Assembly: GCA_013399875.1 (NCBI GenBank)
Contig: VXAZ01007605.1
Span: 296,217 to 360,216, forward strand
Reading direction: 5' to 3'
DNA: 64,000 nt
DNA from: Gymnorhina tibicen
Lineage: Eukaryota; Chordata; Aves; Passeriformes; Artamidae
Part shown: piece by piece, positions 1-11,000 of the stretch
How positions within the stretch are numbered: position 1 is the stretch's first letter
How the letters are laid out: every line of letters begins with the position of its first letter
Notes under the pieces: generated by a model
Databases searched by the model: none
The model's input: only the letters and a program-made list of their open reading frames with translations
Told to the model about the DNA's origin: nothing
Made by a program: the position numbers and the translations under genes

Positions 1-135
1 AAAGCCCGGAGCCGCCGCCGGCAGCTGCTGCTGCCAGCCCTTCCCTGCTGAGCCCGGGCTTCCATCGGCCCCGAGCCCCGGGCTCCGGCCGGCTCCGCTC
101 CCCGTCCCATCCCGCGAGCGCCGCGCTCTCCTTGG
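1..135. promoter_or_regulatory. CpG-rich patch at window edge
   Basis: The first 135 bases are very GC-rich, with many CpG dinucleotides and short CCG/CTG repeats, and the composition drops sharply afterwards. This is the look of the 3' edge of a CpG island (promoter or first exon) whose main part lies outside the window. No start codon context or splice donor can be tied to it, so a promoter role is inference. Confidence 0.35.
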
Positions 136-1515
136 GGCCATCTGCCTTGCACAATTCCCAGCATTTTCCAGCCATTTCGTTACTCAATCCTCCCTCAACT
201 CTCTCCATCCCCCTGCTCTAATGGGCTCCCTGCTCTCCTCAGCAAAACCAGCGGAGAAATCAAAAAAAAAAAACAAAAAACAAATTAAAACCCAAACGTT
301 CGGAAAAGAGGAGGCGGGAGGAATCCAGGGAAAAGCGAGGCAACAAAACGAGGAGCGGTTTGTTGGTTTGGTTGGATCCCTCCCTCCTTTTCCACGCTCA
401 GGTTGCCTTTCCCTCCTCTCTGCAGCCCAGGGAGGGGGTTCCTGGGAAGTTCCTCATTTTCGGGCATAAACCAGTGCCCCAATCTCCTCATTTATCCGAG
501 GAGCAGCAGCGCTGGAGGTAGGCAGGGGCGAGGCGGAGGGGTGAGGCTCAGCGGGGGGATTTGCCATCTTTTTTTTTTTCCCTTTCCCATTTGATTTATC
601 CCTTGCTGGGTTTTGAAGGAGTCTGTAAACATCTGGGGGGATTACATCTGGTTTGGGTTCTGCCTGGAATTCCTGGGAGTTTCGTTCAGTTGAGCGTTAG
701 AACGAAACCAGCGGCTTCTCTGGCAGGTCCTGCCTCAGGATTTTCCAAAAATAAACCGTGCATCCCCACACTCCCCCCTCTGACACCTCCCTGAGTTTTC
801 ATGGAAGTTTTCTGGTGTGGCAAAGGGCTCAGCGAACCTTGGGCTCCGCGATGAGAATGCTTCCCTTTTGTTTTCCCTAACAAAAAAGGTGGAAGGTCTT
901 CATTTTTCTGCCAGAAAATCAACTTTGTTGGCATATTCCCTTAAAAGCCTTGGAATGTCTTTTGCGTGGATTGACAGTTTTCCGTGATTCCTTTCTTTGA
1001 GCAAATGCAGCACTCTTGGCACTGATAAAATTCATGGATAGGAAGTGGTTGAACCTTTCGAGGCGGGGTTTTTGTGTGGTTTTGCTTTTATTTCGGGAGT
1101 TACCTGTGTCATTCCCTGCTCCAATCCCGCTGGAATCCCAGCTCTGTGCTGCACAAGTGTCCTTGGATTTGAGATCCCTCGGGCTCTTGGCTCCAAGTGC
1201 AGATCTTTGCAGCTTTAATCCATGTGCAGATCTATCAGGTCGAGGGCAAATTGAAAAGCTCGTGGTTGGAGTTCTGCTGTTGGGAAGAAAAACTGGGGAA
1301 AAGCTCTTCAGTTGGGGCAGAGAGGGAATTGCAGGAACTTCCAGCCAGGAATTCCGGGTGGGAATTGAGGCAGAGGGATTTGGGAGTGTGTGTGGAGGAG
1401 GAGGAGTAATGCCCAAGCAGCTCTGGAGTGGTGGATTCCTCATCTTTAGATCCCTTCTGCCACTGCCAAATGTCACCAAATGCAGCCCCACAGTGCCGTG
1501 AGGTGCCCTGGGACC
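136..1515. other. Unique non-coding stretch
   Basis: No gene or recognisable transposon is visible. It contains an A-rich run near 260-292, a T-run near 570-580, and a perfect 9-bp inverted repeat (679-687 with 700-708). Open frames here are short and overlap on both strands, as expected by chance. Confidence 0.5.
679..708. repeat. Perfect 9-bp inverted repeat (hairpin)
   Basis: GTTTCGTTC at 679-687 is followed by a 12-nt loop and GAACGAAAC at 700-708. The arms contain GAAAC/GAACG half-sites that resemble interferon-regulatory-factor-type elements, but that reading is inference. It could also be chance. Confidence 0.5.
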
Positions 1516-1564
1516 GGAGTGGGAATGGGAATGGGAGTGGGAATGGGAATGGGAGTGGGAATGG
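1516..1564 (+). repeat. G-run hexamer array (GGGAAT/GGGAGT)n
   Basis: Seven GGG runs occur at exact 6-bp spacing (1521, 1527, 1533, 1539, 1545, 1551, 1557), arranged as an 18-bp higher-order unit of two GGGAAT and one GGGAGT. Four or more GGG runs with 3-nt loops is the classic G-quadruplex-capable layout. The minus-strand open frame rich in His-Ser is a by-product of this array. Confidence 0.85.
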
Positions 1565-1749
1565 TGTGTGGCAGCCTGGGATGGGAGTGCAAGGCTGATC
1601 CCAAGGGATGCCCCTGGCTCCCAGCGATGGATCCGCACAGTCCAGAGTCACTGGATCCATTCCCAGGCTCGATCACAGAACGTTCCCTCTGTTCCCTCCC
1701 TGTGCCAGAAAGCACCACCCAAAAATGTGGGAAATACCCTAAATGTAGG

Positions 1750-1893
1750 GAATTTTTTAGGCTGGAAAAGACCTTTAGGACCATCGAGTCCAACCATCCC
1801 CCAGCGCTGCCAAGGCCACCGCTGAGCCGTGTCCCCAGGTGCCTGTGCCAGGGCTGGACAGCCCTTCTGGGGAAGAGATCTTCCCTAATGGTG
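1750..1893 (-). mobile_element. CR1 LINE 3'-end fragment
   Basis: The plus strand reads GGCTGGAAAAGACCTTTAGG, then ATCGAGTCCAACCATCCC and a CTGCCAAGGCCACC-type segment, which is the reverse complement of a CR1 3' region. It is 5'-truncated, as is usual for CR1. It lacks the terminal ATTCTATG repeats and shows internal deletions, so it is an older copy than most others here. Confidence 0.8.
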
Positions 1894-3191
1894 AGGAAAT
1901 GTCCCGCTCACATCAAGTTCCCAATACAGGAGAGCTGAGTTGGGCTAAAAGTGCTCTTTACTGGGTTCTGACCAGAGAAACGATGGGTTCTTGTCCCCCT
2001 TGTTTGTGGGGGACAGCAAATTCCTGGCTGGGAACCCACGGACTGATCAACATCACGAGAGTAAGAATTCGAGATAAAAGCAATTAAAAAAAGCCTTGAA
2101 ACCCGTAATCCTTTGGGGCTGGTTTCTGAAGGTCCAAAATTAAAATATTTGTAATTAAAAAGAGCTTTCTTACAGCACAGAGTTAATAAGCTGAGAACAT
2201 CCAAGAAAACCCTGATTTTTCTCTTGAAATGCCACCTTCCTTCTTCCTTTTGCACCTGAGATTTTGGTGGGTGCTGACCAGACAGCCCCTTCCAGCAAAA
2301 GGAGGGTTAACTCCTGGAGAAAGGGGGTGGAGAGGGAATCCCAGCTTGGAACTTGAGACTTTCCAGCTGAGAAGGAAAGATTTGGAGATGCAGACGTAAT
2401 CACGGAGCTCTGCAATCAGCTCCCTGTCAAAGGAAGTCGGGAACAGCGCAGGAATTAAGAGTGCCCAGGCACGCGGGGTGCAGGGCAGGACACGGAGCAG
2501 CAGTGCCACCTCCGCCTCCAGGGTGAGTATGGAAAAACTTCCCGTCGGGACGCTCGGAAAACGCTTTAAATATTGGAGGTGGCTCGGTGGGAAGGGCAGG
2601 AGCGGAGGTGAATTGGGATCGTTTGGTACCCGATGGAAAAGGTGCTCTCCCAGTTCAGGTTTTCCTGCAGAACAGGCTCCGGGAGTGAGCTGGGGGGGGA
2701 TCTGGAACAGAAACTCTGCTCTTTCCTGCTGTAAATCCAAAAGTCCCCATGAGCTGCCAAGGGCTGCAAACACACTCATGGAGTGGGAATGCAAATTTGT
2801 GTGGATTTCATCTCAAAATGGGAGCATTTTGGTTTTTGGGAGCATTTTGATTTGCATGGCTTAACTCCTTCCAGCTTGAGCTGCTCTCCTTATCTGCCTG
2901 CTCCAGCTGCAGGATTCCAGGTAATCCACGTGTTCAGGATGGGCTTTCCTGAACTTTGCAGCATCCTGGTGTAGCTGCACACGTTATTTGCTGCCTGCGT
3001 GATGCTCCACAGCTTCTGCTCTGAGTGGGGGGGTCTGTGCTCCAGAGGATCCGAGGATTTTCTGATGGATCCAGACACCATGAAGCATGGAAGAGGGAAG
3101 AGATGCTGCTGCCTTGCTTCTCCACGGGGGTTCCCAGCCCTGCCAGGTGCATGGGGATGGGATGTTGCAGCTGGGGTGGGATTTATTGCAG
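1894..3191. other. Unique stretch with a small hairpin
   Basis: No gene supported. A perfect 8-bp inverted repeat (TGTCCCCC 1992-1999, GGGGGACA 2008-2015) sits before an AT-rich piece at about 2050-2190. A good splice-donor-like CAGG/GTGAGT occurs near 2520, but no convincing acceptor lies upstream of it. Confidence 0.45.
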
Positions 3192-3489
3192 CATTATTAT
3201 TATTATTATTATCATCATTATTATCATTATCATTTATTATTTTCCATTTCCATGTAATAATATTAAATACGAATAATGCATTAATGCATATAATATTGGT
3301 TTTTATATCTAGTAATTCGTATTTATATCACTATATTTATTAATATATATTAATTCCTATTAATAAATGGTTGTTATTATAATTACTATTTTCAATTTCC
3401 AAGTAATAATAATAATAATAGTAGTAATAATAATAACAATAATAATAACAATAATAATAACAATAATAATAACAATAATAATAACAATA
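3192..3489. repeat. Compound AT-rich trinucleotide microsatellite block
   Basis: A (TTA)n/(TCA)n tract at 3193-3245 and an (AAT)n tract at 3403-3489 flank very AT-rich sequence. The second tract is built from a 12-bp AATAATAATAAC unit repeated about five times. The two tracts are complementary, so the block is one large imperfect inverted repeat. A motif around TATTTTCCATTTCC near 3236 recurs in diverged form near 3386. Confidence 0.85.
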
Positions 3490-4838
3490 GCATTCCCAGG
3501 CTTTCTGGAGCAGTTCATGGTTAACGCGCTCGGCTTCCTGACCCGTTTCACGCTGGCTTTTGTGGGGATGTGTTTGTGAAATGCCTGTTTTCCATTACAA
3601 AGCCGGGAGATAAACGAAGATGACAGTCACATTTTCCTAACATAAATTTCTCCCTTTCCCAGTCCTCCTTGGAAGCCATAAATCCCGGCAGCCTGGCTGC
3701 CTGCTCCAGACATCAAAAGGCCCCGTGGAGGCCGCCGGGTTTACAAGCCCAGCTCGCCTGGGTCAGGTCCTGTGCAGGAGAGACACAGATGATCCAAATC
3801 ATCCAAACGATAACAGCGAGCTGGGAAGGGAAGCAGAGGGAAAGGAGGAAGCTGGACAGTGTGGGAGGGGAAGGAAAATCTCCGGAGAGGCCTTGTCTCA
3901 GCTGATACAGTTCAGGTGGTGGGGAGAGATTTTCCTTCTCTTTCTGGCCAGCCAGCATCTTCCTGTTTTCCTGCTCCTGCCCTCAGTGTTTTCAGCCCTA
4001 AGAACTCAACCTTTAGCACTCAGACTCGTGTCCAAGTCGTTGTCTCATCGCATCTCCGTGAACGCAACATCCTTTGCTCTTGGCCTTGCTGGATGCTGCC
4101 TTTTGCCCAGATCACATCCATTCACAAACTTCCTCTCCTTGGCTTTTTCTTCCCTGTCACACCAAATACTCATCAGGGCTTTTGCCATCCTCCCTGACCT
4201 CCTCCTGTTCCTGCTCTCCTTTAAATCTGCTTCTTCCCCCTGCTGCTCCTTGCCCTCGGCAGGACCAGCACTTCAGTGCAAACGATGGAAATGCGAAATC
4301 TCGATGCAGTTTCAACGCTGCACTTCTCGTCCTGTAGTCCCTCCCTGCCCCGCGTTCCCGCTTTTCCTGGACCTTCTGTCCCTTTGAGCTTGGATCATCC
4401 TTCCTTGTGCAGCACCCGTGACCTTTTTGTAGGGTACTAAGACTAATTCATCCATGAGTTTCAGCTGTCACCAGCTCAGAGCTCTGGATCAGTGATATTC
4501 CTCTTTTTATTATAATTATGCTAAGATTAAACATAATTACCTCGGAGTTATGACACTGAATAAACCCAGGGCTCAAGTTACAGATGAGAAACTCCTTGTT
4601 CTGCTTTTTGCTCTGCTTTAAAAACTTCCCTGTGCCCTGAAGAGCAGCTCAAACCGACTGATCTGTGAAATAAACCCTTTTTTACATCTTCAACCTGCTG
4701 AGTCCTCATCAGCACAGGGAAGCCTTCAGTAACCAACACCCCAGTGGATCAGAACAAAGAATCCTGTGGCCCATAAACGTTCCCAGCTCTTCCATTATTA
4801 TAGTTCTTAATATTTGCCATAAATAAATTCAGTCCCTA
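3490..4838. other. Unique non-coding stretch
   Basis: No gene or known element is recognised. The part at 3900-4400 is pyrimidine-rich on the plus strand, which gives long but compositionally biased open frames (for example 3725-4387). The part at 4490-4600 is AT-rich. Confidence 0.45.
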
Positions 4839-4925
4839 AGTAATAACAGTAGTAATGATAATAATGATAATAACAATAATAATAACAATAATAAGAAAAA
4901 AAATTTTAAAAAGGAAAAAAAAGGT
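4839..4925. repeat. (AAT/AAC)n microsatellite with poly-A tail
   Basis: Trinucleotide-like TAA, GATAAT and AACAAT units run to about 4894, followed by an A-rich segment to about 4925. The composition is similar to the 3.4 kb microsatellite. Confidence 0.75.
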
Positions 4926-5846
4926 AGTTCTACATTGTGGGGCAATGTCTGTCCAGCAAGCCTGAGCTCTTGTCCTCATGTGTCTGGAAAATCCAAATTC
5001 TATCCAGTGTGCAGAGGCTTTTCCCAGTTTCCCCCCAGGTGGGGATTTGCTGGAGGCTGCTCTGGGCCCTCCCGCTGTAAACAGCTGATGCACAGAAATG
5101 GGAATTTCTTTTGGTGCTCCCTCTTTTCCTCCTGGGTTTTCAGTTCCCTGGGTTTATGGCAGGGAGGTGAAGCCGAGACCAGCTCCCCTCACTGGACTCC
5201 TCCCAGAACTTCGGGCTGAGGCTTCAGCTCCTTGAACCAAATTCTCACCTCGTTCACTCTCCAGAGGGCAAGGCATGAAGGGCAGGCCTCCAAATTCCTT
5301 GTTTCCATGATTTTTGTGTCTCTTCTCATCATTATCAGGTCTCTAAGCCCTTCTAGGTCTGGCCTAGTCCATTCTCTTATTAAAAATTCCACTTTCAATT
5401 TGGTTTGATTTCATTTCATGCGTTCCCAGAACCGAGTGTTTCCCTTCAAGCTGTGAAAGCTTCCCCTCAATGAACTGAATTCCCTTTTTATCTGCGTTCC
5501 CTGCTCCTGTTTTACTCATTAATAAACTAAAAGTGTTTCAACTCCATCTCAGAATTCCACTACAGTTTGGGATTCCAGCTCTGGCTGGAGATCCTTTTCC
5601 ATCGTGAGGGCCCTCGGTGGGAGATCAGACACACATCCCCAGCCTGTCCTGTGGGGATCTGTGACATTCCCAGGGCCCCCAACGTGGATATCCGTGTCCA
5701 TCACCTCCCAGAGCACAGAACTCCCCCCTCTCTGCCCCACCAAAAACATGGACACAAAATTCTGTCCGTATTTTTCACCAGCACAGCTGGGAAAGGAGGA
5801 TGTGGCACTGTGGACACGGGTTTGTAGCTGTCTGGTAACTGAGCTC
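4926..5846. other. Unique non-coding stretch
   Basis: Nothing gene-like can be supported. Open frames are short and have no splice-site support. Confidence 0.4.
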
Positions 5847-5969
5847 AAGGAATGTTTGGACAATGGGCACAGGCTGGGATTATTGGGGTGTCCTGAGCAG
5901 AGTCAGGGGTTGGACTGGATGATCCTGATGGGTCCCTTCCAACCCAGGATATTCCATGATTCTGTAGTG
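5847..5969 (+). mobile_element. CR1 3' end, first of an adjacent pair
   Basis: Sense-strand CR1 tail: GAGCTCAAGGAATGTTTGGA, a TTGGGGTGTCC segment, GGTTGGACTGGATGATCCT, then GTCCCTTCCAACCC and ATTCCATGATTCTGT. This form differs internally from the commoner copies in the window, so it belongs to another CR1 subfamily. Confidence 0.88.
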
Positions 5970-5975
5970 GAAAAT

Positions 5976-6053
5976 GCCCTGCTCATGGCAGATCCTGGAA
6001 CGAGATGAACTTCAAGGTCCCTTCCAACCCAAACCATTCCATGATTCCGTGGC
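5976..6053 (+). mobile_element. CR1 3' end, second of an adjacent pair
   Basis: A second CR1 tail follows within about 10 bases in the same orientation: CTGCTCATGGCAGATCC, GATGAACTTCAAGGTCCC, TTCCAACCCAAACCATTCC, ATGATTCCG. It is very short (about 80 bp) and of the commoner subfamily. Confidence 0.85.
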
Positions 6054-6270
6054 TGTGATCCATTTGGGGAGAAACACTCCGGGAGCTCTGAAGGACTCCA
6101 GCAGTGATGGCTGAACTCTGCACTTCCCTTTCCCCACCTGGGGCAGGTTATTCTCAATTTCAAACCCCTTTCTTGCCCATGAACTCCTTCATTTGGTCTC
6201 CTCTCTGTGGAAGACCCGAGCTCCTTTTCCCCCCCACTTGGATGATTTGCTTCCACACAGAAGCCAGGTC

Positions 6271-6570
6271 TAAAATCCACTCTTTTCCCTCAGCCATCTC
6301 TCTTTAACCAGACATAAATTCCACTCTTTTCCCTCATCCACCTCTTTAAAGCCAGATTTGAAATCCACTCTTCTCCCTCATCCACCCCCTTTTTAACCCA
6401 GATATAAAATCCACTCTTTTTCCTGAGCCACGTCTCTTAACCCGGACATAAAATCCACTCTTTTCCCTCATCTCTTAACCCAGACAAAAAATCCACTCTC
6501 TTTTCCCTCATCCACCTCTTTTAACCCAGACATAAAATCCCCTCTTTTCCCTCAGCCACCCCTTTTTTAT
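6271..6570. repeat. 44-bp minisatellite, about seven copies
   Basis: Units begin TAAAATCCACTCTTTTCCCT and end near AACCCAGACA. They start at about 6271, 6314, 6359, 6405, 6449, 6487 and 6533. Length varies from about 38 to 46 bp by small indels in the pyrimidine-rich middle. Unit identity is high enough that local array expansion is the simplest origin. Confidence 0.9.
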
Positions 6571-7754
6571 TCCCCTTCCCTCAGTGCTCAGCCCCGGGGT
6601 GAGGATTTGGCTGCCGTGCTGCTCTCAGCCCGTGGCTCAGCGTTCCCATGTCCTGCTCCCGCTGCTCTTCCCGAGCCTGGATCGGGACCTCTCCTGAGGA
6701 ACTGTCTGGTTCCTGAGCCTGCCAAGAGCTGCGGCAGCTCCTGCCGCGGGACACGGGAGCGTGGCAGCGTCTGACCTTTGCCGTTCTCTCTTGGGAAAGG
6801 GGAGACAAAAAGGCAAGAAATAAAGCAAACAAACAGGGGAACGGCGCTGCAAGGGCCAGGAGCAGAAGGCAGTTGAGATAGCAAAGTTGTTGGGTTTTTT
6901 TTGTTTTTTTTTTTTCCTCTTCTATTTTTAATCCTCTCGCTTTCGATTTTCCCTGGAACTCGTGGAAAGGACGAGCTTCTGGATGAGGAGAAGTGCCTGA
7001 GCTCGTGCTGAGACAGAAATAATCTGGGTGATCGGTGCAGGGAAGGGGGACACGGAGCTACGTGACCGCCGAGCTGGAGCGTGGGCAAATCCCTCGTTGT
7101 CTGGGATGTTTTGCAGAGAGCTCCAGCCCCGAATCCAATCTCAGCACAGTGTTGTTACAGGAATTCATCTCTGAAACCTCAGCAGAATTTGTTTGGATTG
7201 CTAATTTCCTCGAGGCCTCGGGGTATGCTGAAGTGGAGGAAATCCACGGGTTAGCACACGAGGTATCCGGTTGCAGGGTCTCCGGGGGGTGGGAAATCAC
7301 TTCCCAAACGTGCCTAATAGTCCTGGGGTGGAGAAATTATTAGTGCTGATTACACCCTGAACCAACAAACGATCAAAGCACATCCCACCCAGGGATGTGG
7401 GTGCTGAAAGAGCAGGAAAATGGATGGGAGAGTGGGGAGATAAAGGCTCCACGCTGCTTTTGCTGGGTTTTGTCCCCAGGCAGAGCCACATCAGTGGCTA
7501 AATTCCATTTCTTTCAGCAAAGGTCTTAACGAGGAACTTGGAATTGCCAGGGTGGGGGAGTCATGCATGGCTTTCGTCCAGTTCTCTGCTTTTTGGGACC
7601 CTTGGAAAGATGGAAAGCAGCTCAATTTTAGCTTCAGACTGTCCTTAGACTAAAGGGACTCTGGAAGTGGCAGTTCCTGTCCTTGCTGTCCCCTCCAGAT
7701 GGGATGTGGTGACACTGCTGCTCATCCACCCCTGAGGTCGTGGTGAGGGGCTTC
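6571..7754. other. Unique non-coding stretch
   Basis: No gene supported. A T-rich run at 6890-6925 resembles a polypyrimidine tract, but no AG acceptor follows at a usable distance. The flanks are moderately CpG-rich near 6600-6770. Confidence 0.4.
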
Positions 7755-7852
7755 ACCTGGCCTGGGACACTTCCAGGGATCCAGGGGCAGCCACAGCCTC
7801 TCTGGGAAATCCATTCCAGGGCCTCCCCACCCTCCCAGGGAGGAATTTACAG
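7755..7852 (-). mobile_element. CR1 internal 3'-UTR fragment
   Basis: The plus strand carries CCTGGCCTGGGACACTTCC, AGGGATCCAGGGGCAGCC, ACAGCCTCTCTGGGAA and TTCCAGGGCCTCCCC, the reverse complement of the common CR1 3' region. The distal tail is missing, so the copy is truncated at both ends or partly deleted. Confidence 0.85.
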
Positions 7853-8010
7853 GAATTTATAATGGCTCTTTCCTCAGGGACATCAGATTGGAAAAGGGAC
7901 CCCAAATCACCACCTACGGGGTCTTACATCTGCAAAATATTCCAGGAGAAACAGGGAAACTCAGGGGCAGCGAGGGCTGACCTTCCTGCCTCAAACACAG
8001 GGGTTTCCCT

Positions 8011-8034
8011 TGAATTTGAATTGAATTTGAATTT
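8011..8034. repeat. Short (TGAATT)n-like repeat
   Basis: Alternating GAATTT and GAATT words make a 24-bp simple repeat. No function is inferred. Confidence 0.6.
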
Positions 8035-11000
8035 AATCCCTGCAGGGACACCTGCCCTGAGTCCTGTCCCTCCCCTGGGCGACCCAGAGGCGGCTCAGAC
8101 ACCTCCAGGAAAGCTCCATGTCCCATGGATCGCCCAGGTTTCCACAAGGAGCTGTGATCCTCTGCCAGCAGGGACACTCCGGGGTGCCCTTGTGGGTGAC
8201 TGTCCCTGGGAACAGCAACACCCCGTGCTCCCCAGCACCCCCTGGGTGGGGCATTCCCAAAGGAACGGCATTCCCCCCTGGAAAACCTTGTTTTTCCAAG
8301 GGTGGGGATGAAGGACAGTCGTGTTTCGGTGGCACCTGTGCTTGGTCCAAGGAGGTTTTGTGCTCACCTGTCTGGTCTCATGAAATCCGTGTCTTGAAAG
8401 CAACATTCCAGGGAAAATCCTGGAGAATTTAACAGAAATCAACTGTTCCCACTTTTTTCAAACCCCCCCTTCATTTATTTAATGTTTGAGGTGCAGCTCT
8501 GTCCCAGACAAACCACGCTAACCCAGTTCTGACCCTTCTCCCCAGGCAGTCGTGCTGTCCCACGCGGAAAAAAGGGATTCCCTTCAGGAAGCTCCTTCAG
8601 GAGTGAGAGATCTGCAGAGGGACCTGAGCTCCCAGCCCCCAGGGCCTCCAGGTTAGTGGATTTTGTGTTGCATCCTCTCAAAAAAACCACTGGAACTGCA
8701 GCAGGATGGGGAATTATTTGGGAGGATAAACATCCCCTGCAAGGAAGCTCGCAGGGATATGGAAAAGTGTTTCCAAAGGCAAGGTAAGCAGAGGAATCTG
8801 TTTTCCCTAATTTATTCTCTCTCCACCATCCTGGCTGTAAGAGGAGCCTGGGTTTGTTTGCACCTTGCATGAGAAATAATTATTTTTTTTTCCTGATTAT
8901 AAATTGTATAAATTGACAATATCACAAAGGACAGGGTGAGAGAAAGCAACGCCAGAGCTGGGTGTTAATTATTCTCCTGTTAAAGTTTGCTGTTGAGCTC
9001 GTGTTAATTGTGTTTAATCACGGCTTAAGGACAGGTTTCAGCTCTACCAGGAATGAGGGGATTCCCTGGGTCTCTTCCCAGTGCTGGGTTTTCCTTGCTC
9101 AGGGGCTGCACTCACCAGAGTTTGGATTTTCTCTTATTTCCTAATTTATCCACATTATTTTAGAAGATGCAGTGCAGAAAAAGGAGGATTTCACACAAAT
9201 TAAGGGGCGAGGAGGAGAAAACCCAAACTGCTGTGGCTCTGGGAACTCCCAGGGTTTCCCTCTCCAGCCTGTGGAGACAGGGAAGTGAAAAGAAGCAGGA
9301 CAGGAAAATCCAAGGCAGTTGTCAGTGGCAGGGAAGGCACTTGAAGGCACCATTCCCATCCCTCCCTCCCTCCCCTCCTCCTGTGCAGCACCTCCCACTG
9401 CAGGGTAGGAAAAGCACAGAAAGCCAGGAAATGGTGAGGACAGAATTAGTTTTTAATTTGCTTTCCCCAGTTTTTAATAACCCCCGATGCCGTTAATAAC
9501 ACATTTATATTCCTCTAAAGAGCAGAACTAATAAACTCCCTTTTTTCCAAGGCACTGCTTGTTCAGGGGGTTCAGCCTTCTCCCAGGTGCCATTCCGAAA
9601 AAGAGCAGGGATTTAAACTCCAGGAATTTCAGTCTGCAGGACAAAAAAAAAAGAGACTTATTTGAAGCTTGGGTAGGTCTGGTTTTTCAGTGTCTCCAAC
9701 CTCCCTCCCCCCTAAAATAACACTTGAGCCACGGTGAGGGAAACCTTGGGCCAAGTTTTACAACTGAACCACATGCAGAAGTGCTTATGCAACTGCTGCC
9801 TCGAAAACGAACTCGGATTTCAGGCGAAAAAGGAGAGTTTTGGGACACCGAGGGTGTCAGGCTGCTCTGGAGATGTGCTGGCACCTCTGGGGGCTTCGCA
9901 CCTCGGCTTCCGTGCTTTGTGGTGGTGCCAGGAGGGAGCTCAGAGGGTTTCCTGTGTCTCCCTGGGTGTCATTTCAGGTTGGGCAGGAGGGAACTTTAGG
10001 AGATGAGCAGCACCTCCTCGAGTTACTGTCTGCAGGTTAAAGCAACACCAGAAAAAACTGAGAGATTTTTTAAAGAAAGAGAGAAAGATATAAAAAATCC
10101 AGGCCCTTTTTCCAGCTGGTTCCATCTGTGTGGTCTGCTCCGCTGGGGAATTCCTGCTTTGGGAGATCTCCACAGCTCCCAGAGGTCTGAGGGAGATGTG
10201 TTGGAGGGGCTCATCAGCTTCTTTCTTCTGGAGACCTTAAAATGTGGTGCCCTCGAGGTTCTGGTGGCCCCGTGGCCTTTGGAAGTGTCTTGGCCACAGA
10301 GTCCGTGAAAACGAGCACAGGACCAACACAAGGAGCGAAAGCAGAGGCCTGGAGCTGGAGTCCTGGCTTTGCCCCAGCCTAATGGATATTCAGTGCTGGC
10401 CTGGAGCCTCTGGGATTAGCAGAGAGTTGTTTTCCTCGGGGATTTGGGGAAATCTCCAGCTTGGCTTCTCCAAGGCCGGTCCTTCCCCTGTCTCGTGACG
10501 GGTTCATCCCGTGAGCGAGAGCAGATGATAAATCCATCGCCTCCTGAGATTCTCAGCTTTGTATTCCTTTTTTTTTCCTTTTTCCCTTTCACACAGTGGC
10601 ACCAGGGCCTTCCAGAGGGAGTTTGTAGTTGTGGGTTTCCAAAGGAAAGGGATGGAGTTAATGGGAGCGCTGTGGGGCTCCCCTCGGCAGCAGCCAATTA
10701 GAAATCATTAATTACAGTCAGTGGGAAGCTCCAGAGGCCTCTGCCCTGCCGTGTGGAGCTGCACTGGGATGGGCACAAGCTCTTCCCGACGGCCAGGACA
10801 CCGGGAATGCCTCCAGCGTGGGCACACTTTGGGATCCTTTGGAATAACAGTGAGGCTGTAAGCACAGAGCTCCAAGGGATGGCCTTGGCTTTGGATGTTG
10901 TTTTCCTGCGGAGAGCGAGCTGGATTTGGACAACACAACCCTCGGGGGATGAGCTGCTCCCTCTGAGCGCTCTTTTTACGTCGACCTCCCCCAGCTGGGC

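Noticed and set aside
919..1638. 239-codon minus-strand frame with a His-Ser run
   Set aside because: The run is the translation of the GGGAAT hexamer array; there is no domain or splice support.
10598..10701. Exon after a strong polypyrimidine/CACAG site
   Set aside because: No acceptable donor follows within the open frame.
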